A stretch of DNA of 64,000 nucleotides from Bacteroidota bacterium (GCA_023429375.1 JAEYVY010000016.1:196353-260352); one strand, 5' to 3'; shown: positions 17,601 to 26,713, counted from the first letter of the stretch. Made by a program: numbers and translations. The notes: generated from the letters alone by a model not told the origin.

Positions 17601-19262
17601 TTTGAATGAACCATTCAGCGAAACATCGGAAACGGAATTACGTCCATAACGGATATCCTTGATCTTTCCTGTCAAATCGGCGTAAGTTCGTTTAGAATAG
17701 ATATTAGTCCCCTTCCCTTTTGCTTCTATATGAGCTGTTAACCAATACAAAGAGTCCTGAGGCAAGAAATGAATCGGTTCAAGACTATCTACATGAAGAA
17801 TAGCTTCATAGGCGTTATTTTTTAGGTCATATGCCCCTGCAAACGAAACTGTTCCTTGACTTTCCTTAAACAATAATTCGGCCTTGTAGGCACGATTGTG
17901 CAGGCTTGCTTCTCCCGTAAGAGTCATTCCTTGAGGAAGATTTAATAACTCTCGGGTCTGTGCATCTAGTAATTCCAACAAGAAGTTCACCTTACCGGAA
18001 GTGGCTGTAATATTCAATTTACCTGAACGGTAGAGGCTATCAGTAAGGTTCTTGATATTCCCCGATGCAGATAGGGTAAATGCACTATCTAATGCTAGCT
18101 TAGCTTGTTGTATTTTCAGTGACGATAGATTTCCTTCAATGCCTGCTGTGAGTGTCAGTTCCCTATTGGGATAAGCAGAAACGAATGAAGAAGAACGAGG
18201 AATACCAGCAAAAGTCAACACATCTTCTTTGCCGATAAAAGCAGAAAATAAAGCCCTCATATTACCCACCGGCTTTTCAGTAAGGGTAGACCAAGGAATA
18301 GTTGCAAGCAATCGTGCTTCGGAATACGGAGTCTTCAATAATATTTCAGGAATAGTGATAGAAGACGTATCTGCCTTAACAGTCCCTGTAAGAGAAGACA
18401 CCTCAAGGCCGGAGCGCTCTTTTAAGTACAGGCTGCTTATCTTCGTGTTGATTTCTTTATCCTTATAATGAATTGAGTCAAGTGATAAGCTTACATCCAT
18501 CAAAGCAATATGGGAAGCATCAAACCCCGAAGCCGGCTGTTTTTCATTTTCGTCATAACGTAAGGACGAATTGTTGATGCTGAATCGCTCAACTTGATAA
18601 AAACCTTCTTTCAAATCAAAGAGCCCCTCTGTTAGGATGACCTTCGACAAGTTTGTCGCAATACGCGAAGAATCCATAGACGATGTGTAAGAGAATGCTA
18701 CTTCGTCAACAACTATTTTCTTCAACCCGATTTGCCAGTTAACAGACGTACTCGTCGTATCTTCTTCTTGTATCTCGGCTAAATCCAAACTCAAATCCGA
18801 ATTGGAAACTTCCACCAGGTCAAGTACGGCTGTTTCCGTATTCAGATTGATATGCTCTGCTTTGATAAACACATGACCAATCTCTCCTCTGACAGTCATT
18901 CCATCAATTAATCCATGTGTATCCAGACTGGCATTCTTCAGACTAATGCCATTAATAGACACTTCTTGTTTGAGTAAGGGTAAAAAATTGACTGAAACGG
19001 AAAAGTCTTGAACAGTCAACAGTTTCTCTGAGGATGCTGATTGAACATCGACTCCTTGCAAAGATAAGTTCAACGGGAAGGTAAGCCGAATGCGGTCTAT
19101 CGATATATTCATCTCAGTCGCATCCGAAGCATAGGCTGTAGCTTTCTTCAAAGCAAAATTCTGAATGGAAGGTATATAAAGCAGAATAGAGACGAGCAAC
19201 ACCAATGCTATTGGTATGCTACAAACAATTATGCTCCATTTAATCCAGCGATTCAGTTTCAT
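14664..19262 (-). CDS. tamB: TamB-like translocation/assembly module protein
   Basis: The 1532-residue protein has an N-terminal membrane anchor (about 10-32, IKWSIIVCSIPIALVLLVSI). A long series of AsmA/TamB-like beta segments follows, with repeated patterns of the type LTGEASLHN and LNADFQYAPIDST. The C-terminal TamB domain (about 1150-1500) contains VPGYLEL-like lines such as SYVELEGGGDLTFQYTPLGD and GGTVRYELP. Such proteins form a periplasm-spanning groove thought to carry phospholipids or assist barrel assembly, working with the Omp85 partner encoded immediately downstream. It is first in the tamB-tamL unit. Length is somewhat above the Escherichia coli protein (1259), as common in this phylum. 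Confidence 0.9.
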   Translation of the reverse strand: MKLNRWIKWSIIVCSIPIALVLLVSILLYIPSIQNFALKKATAYASDATEMNISIDRIRLTFPLNLSLQGVDVQSASSEKLLTVQDFSVSVNFLPLLKQEVSINGISLKNASLDTHGLIDGMTVRGEIGHVFIKAEHINLNTETAVLDLVEVSNSDLSLDLAEIQEEDTTSTSVNWQIGLKKIVVDEVAFSYTSSMDSSRIATNLSKVILTEGLFDLKEGFYQVERFSINNSSLRYDENEKQPASGFDASHIALMDVSLSLDSIHYKDKEINTKISSLYLKERSGLEVSSLTGTVKADTSSITIPEILLKTPYSEARLLATIPWSTLTEKPVGNMRALFSAFIGKEDVLTFAGIPRSSSFVSAYPNRELTLTAGIEGNLSSLKIQQAKLALDSAFTLSASGNIKNLTDSLYRSGKLNITATSGKVNFLLELLDAQTRELLNLPQGMTLTGEASLHNRAYKAELLFKESQGTVSFAGAYDLKNNAYEAILHVDSLEPIHFLPQDSLYWLTAHIEAKGKGTNIYSKRTYADLTGKIKDIRYGRNSVSDVSLNGSFKEHQFDVIFDSRYPLAEMQLTLSGLLEKNKLEGMLIADIENIDFYGFHLTENPFSSSFQLFSEIRSDFDKEHLIDVTLGNWEMRTATQSFKPKTLTLHAQSSPDTTRVSFHTGDLGIMLTGQSDIMTIKDKLLHAQDNILKQLEQDSTINVEVLRPDLPEMLLTVHAKKDNPVYGVLQYFLNVSFAGLDMVASTSPEDGMRFDGGVYTIIRDSMLIDTIRMEVRQDTLGLTYRADVIKKKYLNQEAFQGGVYGKIRPLYGDAQFYYKDQRGESGLELGIRADKVQEGIRLTFSPEQPTLFFHPFTLNDDNYIHIKSMQEIDANLRLTGQNNASLWIHSLPEDGPMSELHAELSQIDLDLISKGFSFMPNLKGLLNADFQYAPIDSTYMLVADMNIDNLLYEGGRVGELMLSSVYLPLDQNNSQVDMHLYRDRSEIMNLTALYTFGKKDRVEGEVNIVSLPLEMMSPLVPDKMASLAGFLNGQMIVSGTTEAPLLNGAIKTDSASVYVSSASSRYYFEDKSIEIKNNLLSFNKYKVYASGNNPFVLDGTINMTDPSEMTADLTMTANNLQLLDVKRNKESLVYGKLFVNMNSTLKGPLTSLKMRGNLHVLGTTNVTYVMVESPLTVQDRLDGLVTFVSFNDTLFRQRRPMERLATGGLDVLLGIKIDPAVQMKVDLTPDRSSYVELEGGGDLTFQYTPLGDMLLNGRYTLTGGTVRYELPIVSAKNFTIKEGSYVDWTGDMMNPRLNLTATERVRTSVALEGQSSRMVNFDVGIKVQQTLENMALDFTLSAPEDLTMQSELTGKGVDDRRRLAVGMLVTGMYVDGKSKTSGMDMGSAISSFLQSEINSIAGSALKTVDISFGMENHDSSEGSRTDYSFRFAKRFYNDRIRIVIGGRLSSGTNVEETQADNFIDNVSIEYRLDEGGSRYVKLFHNKNYENLLEGEIIETGAGIVLKRRMVRFLDLFDFRKNKVEPIVEEEE

Positions 19263-19320
19263 CTACGATTCAGTTTCTTCTTTTGATAACGTAAAAAAAG
19301 GCCGTTTGGTTTATTTGAAA

Positions 19321-19328
19321 CAAAAATA
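19321..19328 (-). promoter_or_regulatory. -7 box before tamB
   Basis: The minus strand reads TATTTTTG, fitting TAnnTTTG, about 60 bases before the tamB start. No clear -33 box. Confidence 0.4.
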
Positions 19329-19354
19329 ACAGAATAACGGCAACATTATCATCT

Positions 19355-19495
19355 TTAACTAAAAAGATAAATTAATCCCCAGATACAAGCTGCAATAAGT
19401 ATTACTCTTATAACATATATGACGTACATGACTATTTTTGCAGTCTTCGGACTAACCTGAAAAGGCGGTTCCTTAAATTCTCTTTCCTTCTTCAT
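19355..19495 (-). CDS. Small single-helix membrane protein, 46 residues
   Basis: A short gene begins with an ATG whose last two bases are the first two of the upstream glycoside hydrolase stop codon (ATGA overlap at 19492-19495), a classic sign of translational coupling. The product starts MKKEREFKEPPFQVSPKTAK, a charged cytosolic segment. One hydrophobic helix (about 22-45, IVMYVIYVIRVILIAACIWG) follows, with the end IYLFS. No family is recognised. The coupling to a real gene and the clean charged-then-helix layout favour a genuine protein. A role in anchoring or regulating the partner gene product cannot be shown. Confidence 0.7.
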   Translation of the reverse strand: MKKEREFKEPPFQVSPKTAKIVMYVIYVIRVILIAACIWGLIYLFS

Positions 19496-22400
19496 TTCTT
19501 TTCCGATTTAATAGATAATACAACTGGACCAAGCAATCCGTAATTTTTTAATTCTGAATCTTTATCCGGACCATTTATAGTCCATGTCTTCCGTTCTGAC
19601 TCCGGCTGATTAGCATCATAAACAAGTCGATTAAACCAAGTGCTCGTCACTTCAATGGTGAGGGTGTTTTTCCCTTTACGGATTACTTTGGTCAAATCTA
19701 TACCATACGGGGCAGCCCACAACGTACGTAAGTCTTCTCCGTTTAACGATACTTTTGCAATCATATTTACTTCTCCCAAATCAAGGGTAAACCTCATTCC
19801 TGGCTTTATGTTTTTAACGTCGAATGTTGTGGTATAGGTTACCGTTCCGGAGAAAGCCTTTCCTTCGTCAGAAATATCCAACTTATTCCAGGGTTGTAAT
19901 CCGGGAATTGTCAAAGATTCAGGTGCACCCCAACCGGAAGGGAAAGATAAGGTCCATGGAGACGTAAGTGGTATCTTTTGCTCAGTATAAGCTTTGAGTT
20001 CAATTTGCTTTGTTTCTCCTTCACGGAAGACAAGGAAACAAGACCCGGAACGTGGCAAATCTAGTTCCACAGCTGTGTATTCACCGTTAGGCATCGCCTT
20101 TATAGGAAGAATATCTCCCGTCACCGGATCCCACAGTTCTACACTACCCCTGCATTTGAATTCAAGAGTGCCTTTTAGTTCACTTCCTTGAGGGGCCGCG
20201 ACAAAATACCAATCCGCATGCTCTGTTTTACGATGCAACCACAAAGCATCCATGCCTTTTACATCAGGACTTATATTTTGTGTTTTCAACGCCTCGTCAA
20301 TCGTCATTCCACTGATGATATAGCCCTTGCCTATTTGTCGTACTCCTTTATATCTCGACTCAGGCCAAATGTTATTAACAACTTTATCAAAACGACCTTG
20401 TGCTGATTCGCCTCCTGTCAATGTAGCGAGAGATAGCGGCGCATCTCCTACAACAATAGCTCCTTTGCTGATAAGTTCATAAATCTTTTCCAGGGTTTCA
20501 GGTCGCATCCGTCGCGTCTCTGGCAACCATAGTATGCGGTAACTAATGCCTTCCGGAGTTGTCAGTTTTCCATCTACCACTTGCAATCGGTTTAGCAACA
20601 CATCCGGATTACAATAATCATATTTGAACCCTTTGGGGAAAGGCGCGTTTTGATCCGGTTTGTGGCTCAACTCATCGCCCAGATACCAAAGCACATCGGA
20701 AACAGGTTTTCCGCGTTCGAGCATATAGCTGCACCGTGAAAGATAAGCGGTAAACTCCGGCATATGCTTCCACCAGGTTTGTCCTCGCAAAAACGGAGTA
20801 CCGATACCTGATCCCATCGAAGTGCCTGGTGGCAAAAATCCAATCTGCGGATTATGCGTATAGGTATGAAACACGAGATGCGTCACACCCTCCGTAAAAT
20901 TAACGTTTGCCACTTCTTTCAACATATCCCAACGTTCGTCCCATGACAAATTGAACGAGGTAAATGCTTCGGCGGCCACGCGTGGTTTACCATATAGACG
21001 TGCTGCAGAAACGGTCGGTTTGATTGGTTTAAAATTCAATGATCCAACAAAATTATCACTTAGCGGATGCCAGAACTCACACATCGGAATATCTGCATAC
21101 TTGAAGTATTCGAGTATATCAGCAGGAACGATATCTCCGGCTGCCGTTTCATACGTAATGGTCATTTCCTTGTTCTTTGCCAGTTCAGCCATACGACCGT
21201 AAAACTTATTAACAAAAAGATCGTTGATAGTTGACCTCCAGTCAAGCAGGAAACGAGCCGTTGTTTCCTGGTTTCCTACCACGTAGCCAAATACCGCCGG
21301 GAGCCATTCTCTGAGCGAATAGCCTGCTACTCGCGCAAACTCCGATTCCATATGGGTTGTCCACGTCTGCGTCTTGCATTCCCAACTATCCAAAAGCATA
21401 CCATTCAGCAAACCTCCTTCCAACGGACCATTGGCCAGTCGTCCGATATATCCTGCAAAATGTGCATCGGGCCCTGAGGTAGATAACTTATCACACTCCC
21501 AGCCTGTTCCATCAGGAGGAGCCGGCGAATTACGCATTCCTGTATTCACATGACCAATACGAAGAATGGTCCATTTTCCTTTGGAAGGCGCTTTCCAGTT
21601 AAGCTTACCGTCTTTATCCATCTTATCAGAAATATCATAAATCTGCTCCGGATCTACATAGGCATCCGGTGAGTGCTTCACCTCTGCTCCTGTGCGTTCG
21701 AAACTGCGCAACGTCCAACCGGCTTCCGATTCCCAATTGTTTTTGCGTGCAGCAGAAAACAATCTGATTGAGTTCAAAGCCATATCATGTTGGTTTACGA
21801 TAGCGATACGATAGGTTGTAACACCATCTACTTCCGGACAAGCAATTGAGATAGGATAATCGTCTTGCCAGCTAGCTTGTGGCATATCCATTTGTGCAAC
21901 CGTCTTTGTCTTCCCATTCGGCAGCAAAGCTTCTACGGTAACCGAAACCCCAGGCTCGTAACACCAGCCATGGTTAAAACTGTTTATGCTAGGGAATTCT
22001 ACGGTACGTACTTTAACAGCCTCCGGGAAAGAGACTTCAATCCAATGCGGATTATCAGCCGTAGTTGGCAAAAGCGATAACGGTTTTTCTAGTTTTCCGG
22101 AAAGACAATCTACCCATGCATAACTGCCGCTTCCTTTAACTGAAACCGGTGTCAACGGACTGCCTGTATCATCTGCTGGTGTTGGAAACGCTAAAACAGT
22201 AATATCTTTATAATCACGCCAAGGCTCCTTATTCGACTCAGATACAGGCAATTCGTGCTGAATTACGCCCGTTGCATCTACATCCGTACGGCTCCACACC
22301 AAATGTCTCATCGCATTGGAGCTTTCAATCCACGGTCCTCCGGACATAGCCCACCCCGGGCAATTTTGCATCGTAAACCGTAAGCCCAGTCTCTTGCATT

Positions 22401-22776
22401 CTTCTGCCGTATGTTTTACTGCACCATCCCAAAGAGGACTTAAGCAGGCTATCTGCTGATCAACTCCGGGCCAAGCTCCACCGAACTGTCCATGAAATAA
22501 CTGTACTCCCGAAATACCTGCTGCAGCAATATTTTCCAAGTCCGCCGTAATTCCTTCTAGCGAAACATTCCCTCCTATATAATGGAACCAGGTCTCCGGA
22601 TAATGCACTTTCTCAGGTGATAAAAAGAATTTCTTATCTTGATTACTAAATGGTTTAGAAAGTTCAGTAGCGGAAGGTACGCCTAGTTTCTGCCCCATCA
22701 TCCCCATTGGAATTAGTAAAAAAATGCAGCATGCCACCAAAGCCTTAAAATACGGACTACGGGATTTCATATTCAT
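19492..22776 (-). CDS. Secreted GH106-like glycoside hydrolase (alpha-L-rhamnosidase-type)
   Basis: The 1094-residue protein has a signal peptide (about 1-29, ending MGMMGQ). An N-terminal segment typical of the Glyco_hydro_106 family follows (WFHYIGGNVSLEGITADLEN, then AAAGISGVQLFHGQFGG and RFTMQNCPGWAMSGGPWI). The central barrel contains LNGMLLDSWECKTQTWT and the tract AEAFTSFNLSWDERWDMLKE. The C-terminal part (about 960-1080) is a beta-sandwich sugar-binding domain (FTLDLGEVNMIAKVSLNGED). GH106 enzymes release rhamnose from pectic or microbial glycans; the actual substrate is not deducible. No SusC/SusD pair or sulfatase lies nearby, so it stands outside a full polysaccharide locus. Confidence 0.82.
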   Translation of the reverse strand: MNMKSRSPYFKALVACCIFLLIPMGMMGQKLGVPSATELSKPFSNQDKKFFLSPEKVHYPETWFHYIGGNVSLEGITADLENIAAAGISGVQLFHGQFGGAWPGVDQQIACLSPLWDGAVKHTAEECKRLGLRFTMQNCPGWAMSGGPWIESSNAMRHLVWSRTDVDATGVIQHELPVSESNKEPWRDYKDITVLAFPTPADDTGSPLTPVSVKGSGSYAWVDCLSGKLEKPLSLLPTTADNPHWIEVSFPEAVKVRTVEFPSINSFNHGWCYEPGVSVTVEALLPNGKTKTVAQMDMPQASWQDDYPISIACPEVDGVTTYRIAIVNQHDMALNSIRLFSAARKNNWESEAGWTLRSFERTGAEVKHSPDAYVDPEQIYDISDKMDKDGKLNWKAPSKGKWTILRIGHVNTGMRNSPAPPDGTGWECDKLSTSGPDAHFAGYIGRLANGPLEGGLLNGMLLDSWECKTQTWTTHMESEFARVAGYSLREWLPAVFGYVVGNQETTARFLLDWRSTINDLFVNKFYGRMAELAKNKEMTITYETAAGDIVPADILEYFKYADIPMCEFWHPLSDNFVGSLNFKPIKPTVSAARLYGKPRVAAEAFTSFNLSWDERWDMLKEVANVNFTEGVTHLVFHTYTHNPQIGFLPPGTSMGSGIGTPFLRGQTWWKHMPEFTAYLSRCSYMLERGKPVSDVLWYLGDELSHKPDQNAPFPKGFKYDYCNPDVLLNRLQVVDGKLTTPEGISYRILWLPETRRMRPETLEKIYELISKGAIVVGDAPLSLATLTGGESAQGRFDKVVNNIWPESRYKGVRQIGKGYIISGMTIDEALKTQNISPDVKGMDALWLHRKTEHADWYFVAAPQGSELKGTLEFKCRGSVELWDPVTGDILPIKAMPNGEYTAVELDLPRSGSCFLVFREGETKQIELKAYTEQKIPLTSPWTLSFPSGWGAPESLTIPGLQPWNKLDISDEGKAFSGTVTYTTTFDVKNIKPGMRFTLDLGEVNMIAKVSLNGEDLRTLWAAPYGIDLTKVIRKGKNTLTIEVTSTWFNRLVYDANQPESERKTWTINGPDKDSELKNYGLLGPVVLSIKSEKK

Positions 22777-22821
22777 TCGTTTTTATCAGTCTGTTATTTA
22801 CTTCAATCTTTATAGAATAAA

Positions 22822-22829
22822 CAAATATA
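22822..22829 (-). promoter_or_regulatory. -7 box before the GH106-like gene
   Basis: The minus strand reads TATATTTG (TAnnTTTG), 46 bases before the start codon, in the divergent intergenic region shared with the NtrC-type regulator gene. Confidence 0.45.
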
Positions 22830-22851
22830 TGTTATTTACAATGATTCTCCG

Positions 22852-22883
22852 CCTACCTTTTTAGGGAAATTCCTACCTTAGGG
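22852..22883. promoter_or_regulatory. Tandem operator-like repeat before the NtrC-type gene
   Basis: Two near-identical, partly palindromic words, CCTACCTTTTTAGGG (22852-22866) and CCTACCTTAGGG (22872-22883), lie one after the other between the divergent hydrolase and regulator genes. Their centres are 18 bases apart. They look like a tandem protein-binding site; the binder is unknown. Confidence 0.4.
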
Positions 22884-22911
22884 TCGATATGACGCAAATC
22901 ATCGACAAAAA

Positions 22912-24243
22912 ATGAAGATGAAACAAACTATTTTGATTGTAGAAGACGATATTTCGTTTGGCACCCTGCTACAAGGCTGGTTCAAAAAAAACGGTTTTGA
23001 GACCTGCTGGTGTACGCGTGTGGAACAAGCAAAGAAAGAAATTCAAAAACAAAATTTCGGTTTAATCATTTCCGACCTCCGCTTGCCGGATGGCGATGGA
23101 ATCATGCTGCTTACTTGGATTAAAGAAGTCAAACCAGCGATTCAAGTTATCATCATGACCAGCTATGGAGAAGTACAAACCGCAGTTGCCTCGATGAAGC
23201 TTGGAGCCTTTGACTATCTCACCAAACCGGTAAACCCTCAACTCTTAAAACAAAAAATAGAACAAGCATTAGCTACATCTGTACAGGTGGACTCCAAAGA
23301 GAAAAAAGGAACGGTGATACCCAAAGAAGGAATTGTCTATGGGAAAAGTAAAGTAACTCAACAGATGTATTCACATATTCTGAAAGTAGCGCCCACACGT
23401 ATTTCCGTTTTGATTACCGGCGAAAGTGGCAGTGGCAAGGAATATGTAGCCCGGATGATACACGACAATAGTAAGCGAAAAGACTTTCCATTCATTGCGG
23501 TGGACTGCGGAAGCCTTTCCAAAGAACTGGCTCCCAGCGAACTTTTCGGCCATCTAAAAGGCTCCTTTACGTCTGCCATAGCCGATAAAAAGGGGGTGTT
23601 CGAACAAGCTCAGGGAGGAACGGTCTTTCTGGATGAAATAGGAAATCTGTCCTACGAGGTTCAAGTGCAATTATTGCGTGCACTGCAGGAATTAAAAATC
23701 CGGCCGGTAGGTTCTGCCGTCGATCTGGATGTCGATGTAAGAATTATTGCTGCGACAAATGAAGATCTGGAGCATGCTATCCAGGAGGGAAAATTCAGGG
23801 AAGACCTGTATCATAGATTGAACGAATTAACAATTCAGATACCGCCATTGCGAGAACGGGTGAGTGATCTGCTCAGCTTTGCCACACACTTCCTCAACAA
23901 TGCCAACATTGAACTTGACAAACAAGTAAGTGGCTTTACCGACGAAGCGATAGCAGCACTGAAGAAATATCACTGGCCGGGAAATCTTAGGGAATTACGC
24001 AACACCATCAGAAGAGCCGTTCTTTTTACCGAAGAAGATAAGATTACTATCGACGACCTGCCCCCTGCCTTATCGGAAACATTTTCGGAAGAAGACCTCC
24101 CGTTGCATCCGGAAAACGAAAAGGAGCAAATAGAGAAAGCCCTGAAGCGTGCACAAGGAAACAAAACACTGGCTGCCAAACTATTAAGAGTAGACCGAAA
24201 AACCTTGTATAATAAAATGCACCAGTACGGAATTGATCTTTAG
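22912..24243 (+). CDS. NtrC-family sigma-54-dependent response regulator
   Basis: The 443-residue regulator has a receiver domain (5-120; phosphoacceptor Asp55 in LIISDLRLPDGDG, Lys105 in DYLTKPV). The AAA+ sigma-54 activation domain spans about 140-370, with Walker A GESGSGKE at 170-177 and Walker B VFLDEIG at 238-244. A C-terminal Fis-type helix-turn-helix (about 403-443, AQGNKTLAAKLLRVDRKTLY) completes it. The sigma-54 contact loop, usually GAFTGA, is GSFTSA (217-222). The gene converges on a hybrid sensor kinase gene, 11 bases away tail to tail, which is the probable partner. A sigma-54-like promoter stands before the next gene beyond the kinase. Confidence 0.93.
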   Translation: MKMKQTILIVEDDISFGTLLQGWFKKNGFETCWCTRVEQAKKEIQKQNFGLIISDLRLPDGDGIMLLTWIKEVKPAIQVIIMTSYGEVQTAVASMKLGAFDYLTKPVNPQLLKQKIEQALATSVQVDSKEKKGTVIPKEGIVYGKSKVTQQMYSHILKVAPTRISVLITGESGSGKEYVARMIHDNSKRKDFPFIAVDCGSLSKELAPSELFGHLKGSFTSAIADKKGVFEQAQGGTVFLDEIGNLSYEVQVQLLRALQELKIRPVGSAVDLDVDVRIIAATNEDLEHAIQEGKFREDLYHRLNELTIQIPPLRERVSDLLSFATHFLNNANIELDKQVSGFTDEAIAALKKYHWPGNLRELRNTIRRAVLFTEEDKITIDDLPPALSETFSEEDLPLHPENEKEQIEKALKRAQGNKTLAAKLLRVDRKTLYNKMHQYGIDL

Positions 24244-24254
24244 AGGCGAGACAT

Positions 24255-26618
24255 CTATCTATTCAGATAGTGCTCTTTTATTAGTTGCACTAATCTACCG
24301 GCATCTTCAAGGAGCGTTTCCACCTCTTTCTCCCATCCGGGCAATTCAGAGGCAGCCTTTCCGCGGTACTTCTCAAGTTTACGGAGTATGGAAGACGTAT
24401 GTTGTTCATCTATCTGTTCAAACATGGGGATCATCTTATGAGCCAGCAAAGCGATACGGTCGATATCCTCCTTTTGCATGGCGTCTTTCATATTCCGGAC
24501 ATTTTCCTCCGCTGCCTCCACAAAAGCACGTAGCACTTCTTTAATCATCTCTTCATCGTTGTCTAACATCTCATTCAGCGAATCCATATTGACTGTTTGC
24601 TTGCCTCCGGTGACTGACTGCAACGTAGAAAGGCTTACGGGCTTCTTCAAATAAGCATAAAAACCAAGTTCCTTTGCTTGTGATTCCGTAAAGTCGGCTG
24701 TAGCCGTTAAGACGATCACAGGAATATGAGGAATATACCGGTTCACCCTATTCAAAACATCTACTCCGGTGATAGGCCCCATCTGCATATCTGTTAGTAC
24801 AAGATCATAAGAGGACGATGCCTGAAGCTCCTTTTCTAGTTCATCAAGCGTATGGCAGGCCGAAACTGTATGACCAAGACGTTGTAACAGCTTTTCCAAC
24901 AAAGACAGGAACGAACTATCGTCGTCTATCAACAAGATGCGTTTAGCCGATTCATCCGGCCGTTCCATTTCTGCAATCTTGATTGGAACAATCAGCGTCA
25001 CCTGTGTTCCTTTAGACGCTTCGGAAGTGATACGTATACTCCCGTTCAACAAATCGACCAGTCCTTTGACAACATACATGCCAAATCCGCTACCCGAGGC
25101 CATAGAGGCATGTTCCTTAATTCGCGAGAAGGGTTCGAACACCGTATTTATCTTATCCTTAGGAATACCAACTCCTGTATCCGTAATCTGACACCATAGG
25201 CGACTTTTATGGCAATCGATAGCCAACTCAACTCGTCCCTCATGCGTGTATTTTACGGCGTTAGATAAGACGTTAATCAGCACCTGCTTTATTCGCAATT
25301 CATCGGCCTGCAAACAGATATCTTTCGGAAAATCAAAATCGGTCTTGAAGTCCAAACCCTTTTGTGTCAATAAGGGGTGGAACATATCACAAATCTCTTC
25401 GCAGAAATCGTGGAGAAAAAACTTTTGTTCTTCTTTCTTCAGATGTCCTTGTTCCAGAGCAGAGAAATTAAGCAGGTTTTCGAGCAAGGTCAGAATATGT
25501 TTGCCGGCATGTTCCATCGAATGTATTTCTGTGGGTGTGAACCGCCCTCCGGATTCCTTCAGTTCGAGTGTTCCCAAAATGGAATTCAAAGGAGTTTTTA
25601 CGTCGTGTGATACAGAAAGCAAGAGCTGATGACGGCTCTTCATCAAGTCTTCCGTACGCTTGTTGGCCTCTTCCAACAATTTACGCATTTTATAAGCGCG
25701 ACTCACATCCTGAAAGATAAGCAATACGAACAGGCCAACGAGTATCAAGGCAATTCCCCCGCTTATCATAGAATACTTGCTGTTTTCGCTGATGAGGCTA
25801 TCGCTTCGCTGCACTTCCGTCCAGCGGTTGTAGAGCACATTATCGTAAAACCGGATTAACGTGGAATAGATCGTTGTCGATATTTCATGGTCAGCATTGA
25901 TCAGTTTATTCATTTGCTGCTCGATATTATGCAGTCGATTCTTGTATTCCTCTTCTACCTTTTCCACGATTCCACTCACTTCGCTTGCCAGATAGACACT
26001 GTCGGGCTTCATTACTTTTATGGTATCCGACCTGATGACACTTCGAACCATAACAGTATCGCTTTCTGACGAAAACAGACCGGAAAGCTTTCGCCAAAAT
26101 CCCTTTTTGGGGACGGGCATTACCAAGGTATCTTCCACGACTGACGAGACAACGACTTCTTGCATGGCCGGAGTATATTGCTCCATGAGTTCCTCTACTT
26201 TTCCGGATGTACCTGCAGTAGTTAAGTGTCGGTTCAATTGTAAAATTATCTGTCCCTTTTTCTTAAGCAGTTCCTTGATTTCCTGCAACAGCTGATATTG
26301 CGTGGAATCACTTGCCGACACTCGCAACGAATCGACCAAAGTTTCCACATCGGTCAAAGTCTTCTGAAAGGCTCGATAGTGTTTAGTCTGCCGGGTAGAC
26401 ACATAACGGTTAACCTCTATTTGAGCCTGATTTACCTTTTCGATCATCCGATTGGCAAGCAGCAATTCAGTATAATAGAGAGAGACGCGTTCTTTTTGTT
26501 CCTTTACATCAGCCTTTATATAATAGGTATAGGCTACAATACCCAAACAAATGAGGCTCACGACAAGACAAATCAGAATCGCATTTAGACGGATTTTATG
26601 TTCTAATGTTCGTGGCAT
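24255..26618 (-). CDS. Hybrid sensor histidine kinase with receiver and Hpt domains
   Basis: I take the start at MPRTLEHKIRL (26618), giving 787 residues; an ATG 99 bases upstream would add an implausible tail before the membrane helix. Order: helix (about 11-33), periplasmic region to about 280 rich in helices, second helix (about 284-303), coiled linker, HisKA with phosphorylated His338 in SVSHDVKTPLNSILGTLE. The HATPase domain follows (LINVLSNAVKYTH, DTGVGIPKDKI, GSGFGMYVVKGL), then a receiver (ILLIDDDSS, LTDMQMGPITG) and a C-terminal Hpt domain (ALLAHKMIPMFEQI). A phosphorelay to the neighbouring NtrC-type regulator is likely but inferred from position. The signal sensed is unknown. Confidence 0.9.
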   Translation of the reverse strand: MPRTLEHKIRLNAILICLVVSLICLGIVAYTYYIKADVKEQKERVSLYYTELLLANRMIEKVNQAQIEVNRYVSTRQTKHYRAFQKTLTDVETLVDSLRVSASDSTQYQLLQEIKELLKKKGQIILQLNRHLTTAGTSGKVEELMEQYTPAMQEVVVSSVVEDTLVMPVPKKGFWRKLSGLFSSESDTVMVRSVIRSDTIKVMKPDSVYLASEVSGIVEKVEEEYKNRLHNIEQQMNKLINADHEISTTIYSTLIRFYDNVLYNRWTEVQRSDSLISENSKYSMISGGIALILVGLFVLLIFQDVSRAYKMRKLLEEANKRTEDLMKSRHQLLLSVSHDVKTPLNSILGTLELKESGGRFTPTEIHSMEHAGKHILTLLENLLNFSALEQGHLKKEEQKFFLHDFCEEICDMFHPLLTQKGLDFKTDFDFPKDICLQADELRIKQVLINVLSNAVKYTHEGRVELAIDCHKSRLWCQITDTGVGIPKDKINTVFEPFSRIKEHASMASGSGFGMYVVKGLVDLLNGSIRITSEASKGTQVTLIVPIKIAEMERPDESAKRILLIDDDSSFLSLLEKLLQRLGHTVSACHTLDELEKELQASSSYDLVLTDMQMGPITGVDVLNRVNRYIPHIPVIVLTATADFTESQAKELGFYAYLKKPVSLSTLQSVTGGKQTVNMDSLNEMLDNDEEMIKEVLRAFVEAAEENVRNMKDAMQKEDIDRIALLAHKMIPMFEQIDEQHTSSILRKLEKYRGKAASELPGWEKEVETLLEDAGRLVQLIKEHYLNR

Positions 26619-26713
26619 GGGGTAAACAAAAATACAAGACTTATCGTAAGTCACTGCATTTTTCGGGACTTTTCTCACTTCCACACCTTTTCCCATGGAA
26701 GATTTCCACATTT

